Below are positions 44,198 to 51,710 of a stretch of DNA of 64,000 nt, in pieces. The stretch is from Cytobacillus sp. NJ13. GTDB taxonomy: Bacteria; Bacillota; Bacilli; Bacillales; Cytobacillaceae. Each line of letters starts with the position of its first letter. The first letter of the stretch is position 1. The DNA lies in assembly GCA_030348385.1 (NCBI GenBank), contig JAUCFP010000006.1:1-64000 (forward strand). The letters are read 5' to 3'. A program made the position numbers and the translations under genes. Under the pieces are notes generated by a model. It was not told the DNA's origin. It ran no database searches and worked only from the letters and a program-made list of their open reading frames with translations.

Positions 44198-46352
44198 GTT
44201 TTTTAAAGAAATTGAGAATCTAAACCATCCGAATGAAAAATTGATAAAAACACACTGCAGCTATTGCGGCATGCAATGCGGAATGAACTTGAGGGTTAAT
44301 ACACAGACAAATAAAATCATCGGGGTCGAGCCCCGTTATGACTGGCCGGTTACGGTCGGGAAAATGTGTCCCAAAGGGGTTACCGCCTACCAGCAGACCA
44401 ATCACAAAGACCGCCTGCTGAAACCGCTGATCCGGGATGATGCTTCTTTGAAAGGAACCACAGAAGGGTTCCGTGAAGCAAGCTGGGATGAAGCATACGA
44501 TTTAATTGCAAAAAAATTCAAAGAGCTTCAAACAGAATACGGAAAAGATTCACTCTCCGTCTTCAGCGGGGTATCAATGACAAATGAAAAATGTTATTTG
44601 ACAGGTAAATTTGCCCGTGTCGCTCTTGCAACAAGATATATTGACTATAACGGCCGTTTCTGTATGTCAAGCGCTGCCGGCGGATTCCTCCGTTCTTTCG
44701 GAGTGGATAGAGGGTCAACATTGCCTTGGACAGATATTCATGAAACAGACTGCCTGTTTATCGCTGGAAGCAATACAGCTGAATGCCATCCAACTTCCAT
44801 GTTCCGCATTTGGAACGTTCAGGAAAGAGGCGGTTATATCATTGTAGTTGATCCCCGGGAAACGCCAATTGCCAGAAGAGCTGACCTTCATCTTGACCTG
44901 CAGCCGGGAACAGACCTTGCACTTGCAAACGGGATTGTTAATCAATTGATTGAAATGGGCTATATAGATGAAGAGTTCATTAATAAACACACGAACGGAT
45001 TTGAAGAAACAAAGGAACTTGTAAAAGATTTCACACCTGAATATACAAGCATGCTGACGGGTGTGGCGCCGGAAAAAATCATCCGCGCTGCCGAAATATA
45101 CGGAAAAGCTCCAAATGCAGTTGTCATGTTTGCACGAGGTGTCGAACAGCAGCATAAGGGTGTTGATAATGTTTCCGCCTACACCAATATGGCGCTTGTT
45201 ACTGGAAAGATCGGCCGTCCGAAAGCCGGAGTAGCCACATTCACTGGCCAGGGTAATGGCCAGGGCGGAAGAGAGCATGGACAAAAATCAGATTTGCTTC
45301 CAGGCTATCGAAAAATTACAAACCCAAAACATGTTGAAGAAGTATGCCGTGTTTGGGGAATCACACCTGAAGAAATGCCGCAGCCTGGTGTATCTGCTTA
45401 TGAAATGATTGAGCTGATGGAGCAAAAAACGATTCGCGGTTTATACCTTCTATGTTCGAATCCTGCTGTATCTGCACCAAATCAAAATTTTGTCAGGAAA
45501 GCATTTAAAACCTTGGATTTCATGGTATGCTCCGATTTCTACCTTTCTGAATCGGCAGAATTTGCAGATGTTGTTCTTCCGGCTGTCACATGGTCAGAGG
45601 ATGAAGGAACAGTAACGAATATTGAAGGCCGCATTATTAAAATCAATAAAGCTCAGGAACCTGTTGGGGAATCGAAGCCGGACTGGCAGATCCAAGTGGA
45701 GCTGGCTGAGCGCTTAGGAAAAGGAAAATACTTTTCTCACCTAAAAACGGCACGAGATGTTGCAGATGAGTTCAGACTGGCTACCAAGGGCGGCTATGCT
45801 GATTACTATGGAGCTACCTGGGATAAAATCGATAAGCAGGATGGAGTTTTCTGGCCATGCAAAAATGAAAATGATGAAGGGACACCACATATGTTCCTTG
45901 ATAAGAAATTTTATCATCCGGATGGCAAAGCAAAAATATGCGCGCTGCCATACCGCCCGCCAGCGGAAGAACCATGTGAAAATTATCCGCTCCGTTTAAC
46001 AACTGGCCGGGTGGTTTACCATTACCTATCTGGCAACCAGACTAGAAGAATTCCATTCCTTCATGATATGTGCCCTGAACCATTTGTGGAGATCCACCCG
46101 GAAACAGCATCACAATATAATATGGAACATGAAGAAAGAGTCCGTTTATTTACAAGAAGAGGCGAGGCCATTTATAAAGTCAAAATTACGGAAGCCATCC
46201 GCAAGGATACCGTCTTTGTTCCATACCATTTTGGACATGAAGATTCTATTAATCTTTTAACAATTGCAGCGTTAGATCCTATATCCCGAATGCCTGAGTT
46301 CAAGGCATGTGCTGCACAGCTGGAAAAAGTCGAATTAAAGAAGGTGCAATAA
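44184..46352 (+). CDS. Molybdopterin oxidoreductase, NasC/NarB-like (nitrate-type)
   Basis: A 722-residue Mo-bisMGD enzyme. A [4Fe-4S] site uses Cys25, Cys28, Cys32 and Cys62; the candidate Mo ligand is Cys160 in YNGRFCMSSAAGG, as in assimilatory and periplasmic-type nitrate reductases. No TAT or other signal precedes the cluster, so it is cytoplasmic. The C-terminal dinucleotide-binding part has LTTGRVVYHYLSGNQTRR. Length fits B. subtilis NasC (about 710), but the partners (cytochrome b, ferredoxin, Rieske) point to a respiratory enzyme. Nitrate is the likely substrate given NarK- and Nre-like genes; formate or another oxyanion is not excluded. Confidence 0.85.
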   Translation: MQRDKFFKEIENLNHPNEKLIKTHCSYCGMQCGMNLRVNTQTNKIIGVEPRYDWPVTVGKMCPKGVTAYQQTNHKDRLLKPLIRDDASLKGTTEGFREASWDEAYDLIAKKFKELQTEYGKDSLSVFSGVSMTNEKCYLTGKFARVALATRYIDYNGRFCMSSAAGGFLRSFGVDRGSTLPWTDIHETDCLFIAGSNTAECHPTSMFRIWNVQERGGYIIVVDPRETPIARRADLHLDLQPGTDLALANGIVNQLIEMGYIDEEFINKHTNGFEETKELVKDFTPEYTSMLTGVAPEKIIRAAEIYGKAPNAVVMFARGVEQQHKGVDNVSAYTNMALVTGKIGRPKAGVATFTGQGNGQGGREHGQKSDLLPGYRKITNPKHVEEVCRVWGITPEEMPQPGVSAYEMIELMEQKTIRGLYLLCSNPAVSAPNQNFVRKAFKTLDFMVCSDFYLSESAEFADVVLPAVTWSEDEGTVTNIEGRIIKINKAQEPVGESKPDWQIQVELAERLGKGKYFSHLKTARDVADEFRLATKGGYADYYGATWDKIDKQDGVFWPCKNENDEGTPHMFLDKKFYHPDGKAKICALPYRPPAEEPCENYPLRLTTGRVVYHYLSGNQTRRIPFLHDMCPEPFVEIHPETASQYNMEHEERVRLFTRRGEAIYKVKITEAIRKDTVFVPYHFGHEDSINLLTIAALDPISRMPEFKACAAQLEKVELKKVQ

Positions 46353-46913
46353 ATGAAGAAGAGGCTGTACTTAGAACTTGAAAACTGTATAGGATGCCGT
46401 TCTTGTCTGGCAGCATGTACACAATGCGGGGGGCATGAGGAGCGCAACAGAAACTATGTGTATGATGTAAATCCTCTTGTGAACCGGCAGACGATGCCTC
46501 TCATGTGCCTTCACTGTGAAAATCCGGCGTGTGCCCGAAGCTGTCCGGCCCAGGCCATTCAAATTCATGAGACAGGCGCTGTGTTATCTGCACTCGTGGA
46601 AAAGTGTATTGGCTGCCAGAACTGTACAATTGCCTGCCCATATGGCATACCAAAATTTGATCAAGAGCAGAACTTAATGTACAAATGCGACCTATGTATT
46701 GACCGTACTAAAGATGGAATTCCTCCTATGTGTGCGAGTGTATGTCCATCCAATACACTGCAATGGCTGACAGATGAAGAAATTGAAAACAAGAAAAAGC
46801 AATTTAACCTTGATAACGGCAAATGGGTAACAAGCATGCCATACCTTGAAGGCGAAACAAATGTAAAGGTAAATCTGCCGGGAATCCTGCAGGGGATTAC
46901 AAAGCTGTTTTAG
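46353..46913 (+). CDS. Four-cluster ferredoxin subunit (NrfC/DmsB-like)
   Basis: A 186-residue electron-transfer subunit. Four cysteine groups follow in order: CIGCRSCLAAC (residues 12-22), CLHCENPACARSCP, CIGCQNCTIACP and CDLCID with CASVCP, enough for four cubane clusters. No signal peptide. It starts directly after the stop of the Mo subunit and should wire that subunit to the membrane haems or Rieske centre. Confidence 0.9.
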   Translation: MKKRLYLELENCIGCRSCLAACTQCGGHEERNRNYVYDVNPLVNRQTMPLMCLHCENPACARSCPAQAIQIHETGAVLSALVEKCIGCQNCTIACPYGIPKFDQEQNLMYKCDLCIDRTKDGIPPMCASVCPSNTLQWLTDEEIENKKKQFNLDNGKWVTSMPYLEGETNVKVNLPGILQGITKLF

Positions 46914-46925
46914 GAGGGATTAGGG

Positions 46926-47450
46926 ATGTCTGAAAAGAATAACAAGATTCCCTTTAATGAAGATAATTATACGCATAATATCGAACGGAATAACGAAAGA
47001 AAACTGGATAGACGGGGATTCATGAAAACTTTGGTTGGTGCCGCCGGTGTATTTGCGGTTTCCTCCCTTCCCTGGGGGGCAGTAGCGGCCAAAGAATTAA
47101 TGGGGCTTGGCGAAAAGGAATATCCTCATAAGAAAATAACCGAAGTAAGCAAGCTGCCAATCGGCGATGCAGTGGAGTTCAAGTTTCCGGGCGATCATGA
47201 TGACGCGATTTTGATCCGTTTATCAGAGAACAAATATGTTGCCTATCAGAATGCGTGTACACATTTGCGCTGCCCGGTATTTTGGGTGAAGGAGCAAGGT
47301 GAAATGATATGCCCTTGCCACCACGGCAAGTTCGATGTGGAGACTGGTTCGCCAACTGCCGGGCCGCCAAGAAGGCCGCTTCCGGAAATCCAGGTTAAGG
47401 TGGAGAATGGAGCAATCTTTGCAGTGAGGGTGAAACGTTATGAAGCGTAG
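46926..47450 (+). CDS. Rieske [2Fe-2S] protein with TAT-type N-terminus
   Basis: A 174-residue protein. DRRGFMK at residues 28-34 followed by a hydrophobic span (about 36-55) is a twin-arginine signal-anchor, so the domain should lie outside the membrane. The Rieske ligands are Cys111/His113 and Cys129/His132, with Cys116 and Cys131 placed for the disulfide of high-potential bc-type centres. GGAGGG precedes the ATG. An extracytoplasmic Rieske centre beside a cytoplasmic Mo subunit is unusual. It overlaps the next gene by 11 bases. Confidence 0.9.
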   Translation: MSEKNNKIPFNEDNYTHNIERNNERKLDRRGFMKTLVGAAGVFAVSSLPWGAVAAKELMGLGEKEYPHKKITEVSKLPIGDAVEFKFPGDHDDAILIRLSENKYVAYQNACTHLRCPVFWVKEQGEMICPCHHGKFDVETGSPTAGPPRRPLPEIQVKVENGAIFAVRVKRYEA

Positions 47451-47631
47451 CTATCTGGGTGTCATTATTTTGGCCGCGATATTAATGATGAATATTGTCT
47501 TTACCCAATATATGGTCCACCAATACTATTACGAAAACTATGTAAATGTACTGATTTTCGGCGGACTGAATATTGTTCTTTTTCCCCTGGCTGTATTCGC
47601 TTATAAAAAGACGATTAACATGAGGGCGTGA
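47440..47631 (+). CDS. Small two-span membrane protein
   Basis: A 63-residue protein with spans at about residues 6-25 and 36-54 separated by a Tyr-rich loop (HQYYYENYVN). It overlaps the Rieske gene at the 5' end and the next gene at the 3' end, so it belongs to the operon and may be an accessory subunit of the membrane complex. GTGAGGGTG precedes the ATG. No family is recognised. Confidence 0.75.
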   Translation: MKRSYLGVIILAAILMMNIVFTQYMVHQYYYENYVNVLIFGGLNIVLFPLAVFAYKKTINMRA

Positions 47632-47636
47632 TTTCT

Positions 47637-47948
47637 ATGAACAGTGAAACATATCTTGATTTTTGTTTTGTAAGAGAACGATCCGGGGATTTTGCTCCAG
47701 AAGTTGACCAGCTCCTTTCCGAACTCTTTAAGGGAGTCCGCCTCAACTGGTATTTGGATGAGAAGTCTCATGACAGCATGGACATTGTTGTAGCAGAGAT
47801 AAAAGGCATGAGCAAATGGCAATCAGAAGAGGAAACCATTGAATTCATAGAAGAAAATGCAAGTGAATCATTCTGGAAATATCTGCAGGGTTATCAAATG
47901 TATATTTACCCTGCTAAAAGAGGGTGCGGAAGCTGTGGAACTCATTAA
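47637..47948 (+). CDS. Hypothetical protein with C-terminal CxxC
   Basis: A 103-residue cytosolic protein. The body is an alpha/beta fold of unknown type (MNSETYLDFCFVRERSGDF, MDIVVAEIKGM), and the chain ends CGSCGTH, a short metal- or cluster-binding-like motif. The ATG after GAGGGCG is preferred to a GTG three codons earlier. It overlaps the next gene by 14 bases. A chaperone or assembly role for the reductase is possible but unproven. Confidence 0.7.
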   Translation: MNSETYLDFCFVRERSGDFAPEVDQLLSELFKGVRLNWYLDEKSHDSMDIVVAEIKGMSKWQSEEETIEFIEENASESFWKYLQGYQMYIYPAKRGCGSCGTH

Positions 47949-48210
47949 AATAGAAGATTTGGACGGCTTTGTCCGGCAAAATGTGCAGGTGGCAATTTTA
48001 GATGAAGAGGGAAATGACAAAGCCCCTTTTGTTCACAAAGAAATAATAAAAACCGGGCTTTGCCCAGATGGAACACATTTGCGTATTTATTTTGACCACA
48101 TGAATTTTTTTGCGGTCCCGCTGACTTCTTCTGTGGAAGCATCTGAGAGCAGGTGGGCTGCTCTTGATCAGGAAGCCGGATTAAAATATGTGATAAAGAA
48201 GAGAGCGTGA
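47935..48210 (+). CDS. Hypothetical operon protein
   Basis: A 91-residue protein from a GTG preceded by GAGGGTG at eight bases; the frame is open further upstream but only through the preceding gene. The product looks like a small beta-rich domain (FVRQNVQVAILDEEGNDK, THLRIYFDHMNFFAVPL). No family or motif is recognised. Its stop overlaps a possible GTG start of the transporter gene, so it is cotranslated within the island. Confidence 0.65.
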   Translation: MELIKIEDLDGFVRQNVQVAILDEEGNDKAPFVHKEIIKTGLCPDGTHLRIYFDHMNFFAVPLTSSVEASESRWAALDQEAGLKYVIKKRA

Positions 48211-48215
48211 ACACA

Positions 48216-49724
48216 ATGATAAGAAAAATACAGTTGCCTTTGCAGACGTTGAACTTAGTAGCCGGGTTTATGGTTTGGGTGCTGATATCCTCCCTTATGC
48301 CGTTTATTAAGGAAGATATCAATATTCCAGCCGACAAGCTTGCCCTAGTAACAGCAGTTCCGGTAATCCTTGGATCACTGCTTCGAATTCCTCTGGGATA
48401 TTATGCTAATCAGTTTGGCGCAAGAATAATCTTTATGCTGAGCTTTATTCTTCTGTTATTCCCAGTCTATTATATCAGTATAGCTGATTCCATTACTGAT
48501 TTACTGATCGGGGGGTTATTCCTCGGGCTTGGAGGAGCGGTGTTCTCTGTTGGTGTTACATCTCTTCCAAAGTATTATCCAAAGGAGCGCCATGGGTTTG
48601 TAAATGGAATATACGGGGCAGGTAATCTTGGAACAGCCATAACCGCATTTGCGGCTCCGGTCGTTGCCACAAAGTTTGGATGGTCCCTAACCGTACAAAT
48701 CTATCTTGTCCTGCTCGGAATCTTTATTGCAGCAAACTTCTTGCTTGGTGATAAAAAAGAAGTTAAGGTGCAGACGCCGCTTCTGGAACAGATTAAAGGA
48801 GTCTATAAAAATGAAAAGCTGTGGCTGCTGAGCTTATTTTATTTCATTACTTTCGGATCATTTGTTGCGTTTACCATTTATCTGCCAAACTTCCTTGTAG
48901 CTCATTTTGAACTTGATAAAGTGGATGCGGGATTAAGGACTGCCGGATTCATCGTCCTTGCAACTGCCATGAGACCGATTGGCGGCTGGCTTGCAGACCG
49001 TTTCCATTCTTTAATTCTTCTAATGTTTGTTTTCGGAGTTTATACCATCTCTGCGGTGATTCTATCATTATCTCCGTCCATTACATGGTATACATTCGGA
49101 TGCTTAAGTATTGCACTATCAGCTGGAATCGGGAATGGTGTTATCTTTAAGCTGGTGCCTATGTACTTCCAGAAGCAGGCGGGTATCGTGAACGGAATTG
49201 TTTCCGCAATGGGCGGCCTGGGAGGATTTTTCCCGCCGCTGATATTGACCCTGTTATTTAATATTACCGGGCATTATGCGATTGGCTTTATGGCATTGTC
49301 AGAAGTGGCGCTTGCCAGCCTGATTCTGGTTGTTTGGATGTACTTCCAAGGTAAAATGGAAATTGCGAGCCAGGTGATTGATCATACAATTGAAGGAATT
49401 CTGGTAACGGATAAGGGCGGTAAAATAATCTCTGTAAACCCTGCTTTTACAGAAATAACCGGGTACAAGGAAGAAGAAGTAGTCGGCAAAAATCCGAATA
49501 TCCTTAAATCAGGAAAGCAGGCTAAGGGCTTTTACCAGGACTTATGGACTTCAATCGAAAAAAATGGATTCTGGCAAGGGGAAATATGGAATTGCCGCAA
49601 AGACGGAGAGGAATATCTCCAATGGCTTACCATAAGTGCGATTAAAAATGATGCTGGAGATGTAGTTCAATATGCTGGCATGTTCAGTGACATTTCCAGC
49701 CATCGGGTAAAAAAAGCAAAATAA
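48216..49724 (+). CDS. NarK-like nitrate transporter fused to a PAS domain
   Basis: A 502-residue fusion. Residues 1-380 are a 12-span major facilitator of the nitrate/nitrite porter type (GYYANQFGARIIF, GAGNLGTAITAF, GGLGGFFPPLIL). Residues about 388-495 are a complete PAS domain (DHTIEGILVTDKGGKIISVN, ITGYKEEEVVGKN, a PAC-like AGMFSDISSHR end). NarK proteins normally stop after the last span. The ATG is used; a GTG three codons earlier overlaps the previous stop. A kinase with no sensor domain follows 34 bases later, so the transporter may be its sensor. Confidence 0.85.
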   Translation: MIRKIQLPLQTLNLVAGFMVWVLISSLMPFIKEDINIPADKLALVTAVPVILGSLLRIPLGYYANQFGARIIFMLSFILLLFPVYYISIADSITDLLIGGLFLGLGGAVFSVGVTSLPKYYPKERHGFVNGIYGAGNLGTAITAFAAPVVATKFGWSLTVQIYLVLLGIFIAANFLLGDKKEVKVQTPLLEQIKGVYKNEKLWLLSLFYFITFGSFVAFTIYLPNFLVAHFELDKVDAGLRTAGFIVLATAMRPIGGWLADRFHSLILLMFVFGVYTISAVILSLSPSITWYTFGCLSIALSAGIGNGVIFKLVPMYFQKQAGIVNGIVSAMGGLGGFFPPLILTLLFNITGHYAIGFMALSEVALASLILVVWMYFQGKMEIASQVIDHTIEGILVTDKGGKIISVNPAFTEITGYKEEEVVGKNPNILKSGKQAKGFYQDLWTSIEKNGFWQGEIWNCRKDGEEYLQWLTISAIKNDAGDVVQYAGMFSDISSHRVKKAK

Positions 49725-49758
49725 GAGCAAAAATAAAGTCTTAAGGAGGAGGGATGAA

Positions 49759-50409
49759 ATGGAAACCCAGCCAGCAAAGAAAAATATCAGTTCATATATT
49801 ATTCAATCTCAGGAAGATGAGATCAAGCGCATCGCCCTGGAGCTTCACGAAGGGGTCGGGCAGACGCTTTACAGCTTATATACAGGCATGCAGTTCATTC
49901 AAACCGCTGTCGATCAGCCGGAGATGAAAGGCTATGTTGGAGATATGGCGCAAATGATGGAAAAAACAATTCAGGAAATCAGGCTTCTGGCTGTGGAATT
50001 GCATCCCCCTGCTCTGGGAACCCTCGGCCTGCTGCCGGCGCTGAAAAGTTATCTGAAATTATACACTTCCACATATGGAATAACAGTGGAGCTTCAAAAT
50101 GAGGGGATGGAAGTCCAAATCAGTGAAAGGGAAAGCATAACTTTGTTCCGGGTTTGCCAGGAAGCTCTGGCAAACATAGCCAGGTATGCTGACACAATGA
50201 GTGCAGTCATCTTCCTGCAATGGAAACCGGGACAGCTTTCTATTAACATTGAAGACAAGGGGAAGGGCTTTGATGTGAATGCTGGGATGCAAAAATCGTC
50301 TGGCCTTGCTGCCATGATTGAAAGAATGTGTTTAATCAGCGGCAAGTGCGTCATCAGCTCCAAAATCGGTGAAGGGACTACAATAGATATCAGCCTTCCG
50401 TTATACTAA
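49759..50409 (+). CDS. Soluble histidine kinase, NarX/NreB-type catalytic core
   Basis: A 216-residue kinase with almost no sensor part. The HisKA_3 box reads RIALELHEGVGQ with phosphorylated His30, followed by an HATPase domain (QEALANIARYAD, EDKGKGFDV, SGLAAMIERM). It lacks membrane spans and a PAS or GAF domain, so input must come from a partner, most simply the PAS of the transporter upstream. AAGGAGG precedes the ATG. An AACAAGGGA/TCCCTTGTT hairpin follows at 50420-50452. Confidence 0.88.
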   Translation: METQPAKKNISSYIIQSQEDEIKRIALELHEGVGQTLYSLYTGMQFIQTAVDQPEMKGYVGDMAQMMEKTIQEIRLLAVELHPPALGTLGLLPALKSYLKLYTSTYGITVELQNEGMEVQISERESITLFRVCQEALANIARYADTMSAVIFLQWKPGQLSINIEDKGKGFDVNAGMQKSSGLAAMIERMCLISGKCVISSKIGEGTTIDISLPLY

Positions 50410-50500
50410 GATTATACTTAACAAGGGACCTGCGCAAAGCGGCTCCCTTGTTGCCTATAAAGGATAATTTTTTAACACTGGAATTGTTACTTTGTACTTC

Positions 50501-50562
50501 GAGAACTGTCCGGCGCAACCAGCCTGCCCCCTCGGGCAGGCAAGGCGCTAGTGCTTTTCTCG
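50501..50562 (+). repeat. Dispersed intergenic repeat, copy 4
   Basis: GAACTGTCCGGCGCAACCAG, a shortened CCTGCCCCCTCGGGCAGG centre and AAGGCGCTAGTGCTTTTC. The centre is itself a perfect hairpin. It separates the kinase from the response regulator within an otherwise tight operon. Confidence 0.7.
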
Positions 50563-50591
50563 TGCGGACAAATGGTAAAGGGGGAGCAAGG

Positions 50592-51245
50592 TTGATCAAT
50601 ATTTTACTTTGCGACGACCACGCGGTAGTCAGAATGGGTTTGAAAATGCTTTTAAATAACCATGAAGATATGCAGGTGGTTGGTGAAGCTTCGGAAGGCA
50701 ACGAGGGGATTCATCAGGCTCTTGAATTAAAGCCTGATGTGGTAGTAATGGATTTGAGCATGCCCCATGGAAAAGATGGCATGTCGGCAACGTCAGAATT
50801 GAAGAAATTAAAACCGGAAATACAGATCCTGATTTTGACCATGCATGATGATGAAGAGTACTTATTCAGGGCGATCCAAGCGGGTGCGTCCGGATGTATT
50901 TTAAAAAGTGCTCCTCATGATGAACTGCTCGCAGCAATCCGTTCTGTTGCAAGCGGGAATGCCTATTTGCATCCGTCTGCAACTAAAAGGCTGATGGAAG
51001 AATATATCGGAAGTGTAAAGCAGGGGAACACCGATACATTCAACCTGTTGTCTGACAGGGAGAAAGAGGTTCTTACATTAATAGCCAAAGGGTTTTCTAA
51101 TAAGGAAATTGCTGAACAGCTTGTGATTAGTGTAAAGACAGTTGAAACCCATAAAGGTAATTTAATGGAAAAACTTCAGATGAAAACCAGGCCGGAACTT
51201 GTTTCGTATGCCTTAAAGAAAGGGCTGCTTGGTTATGGAATATAA
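50592..51245 (+). CDS. NarL/NreC-family response regulator
   Basis: A 217-residue two-domain regulator. The receiver has the acidic pair in LLCDDHAVV, phosphoacceptor Asp54 in VVVMDLSMP and a lysine in CILKSAP. The C-terminal LuxR-type helix-turn-helix reads SDREKEVLTLIAKG and SNKEIAEQLVISVKTVETH. TTG after AAAGGGGG is taken as start; the upstream open frame runs through repeat copy 4. It overlaps the GAF gene. It is the best candidate to bind the palindromes at 43.0 kb. Confidence 0.9.
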   Translation: MINILLCDDHAVVRMGLKMLLNNHEDMQVVGEASEGNEGIHQALELKPDVVVMDLSMPHGKDGMSATSELKKLKPEIQILILTMHDDEEYLFRAIQAGASGCILKSAPHDELLAAIRSVASGNAYLHPSATKRLMEEYIGSVKQGNTDTFNLLSDREKEVLTLIAKGFSNKEIAEQLVISVKTVETHKGNLMEKLQMKTRPELVSYALKKGLLGYGI

Positions 51246-51687
51246 GGGGTGCAGCCCGGGAGAAAGCGCACTTATTGATCAGGCTTGTGAAAAGGTGCTG
51301 ACAGAGCTGGACTGTGATTTTGTCGGATTGGCACTGCAAAATACAGATGGCCCGGATGTAAGATGGCATTATGCTGCAGGAAATAGCAACGAAAAATATA
51401 AGCGGATTACAGTAAGGTACGGCAAAGGCATTGCAGGAAAGGTGATTTCAACCGGAAGGCCGATGTACGTAGAAAACTTCCCCGAAAATGTTGCTGGAAA
51501 AGCATTGGAATACCCGATTATGCTTGCTGAAGCCCTTAAGCATGCATATGCTGTTCCCATTCATTTTAAGGGAATCCCCAAAGGGGTCCTCTTGATCGGG
51601 AACCGGTCCGGTCAGCCTATAAATGAAAACAAGCAAAGCACTGCAAGGAATGCAGCGAGGACACTCGAACTAAAGCTGAATGGTTAA
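51235..51687 (+). CDS. nreA: NreA-like GAF domain protein
   Basis: A 150-residue single GAF domain, the length and layout of the nitrate receptor NreA of staphylococci (KVLTELDCDFVGLALQN, RWHYAAGN, RYGKGIAGKVISTGRPM, FKGIPKGVLLIGNRSG). NreA binds nitrate and holds the NreB kinase inactive without it. Here it lies between an NreC-like regulator and a PAS kinase, as expected for an nre system, though order differs. The ATG is chosen over a TTG two codons earlier; it overlaps the regulator by 11 bases. Nitrate binding is inferred. Confidence 0.75.
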   Translation: MEYKGCSPGESALIDQACEKVLTELDCDFVGLALQNTDGPDVRWHYAAGNSNEKYKRITVRYGKGIAGKVISTGRPMYVENFPENVAGKALEYPIMLAEALKHAYAVPIHFKGIPKGVLLIGNRSGQPINENKQSTARNAARTLELKLNG

Positions 51688-51710
51688 AAAATGCAACTGG
51701 AGGAACGTAA

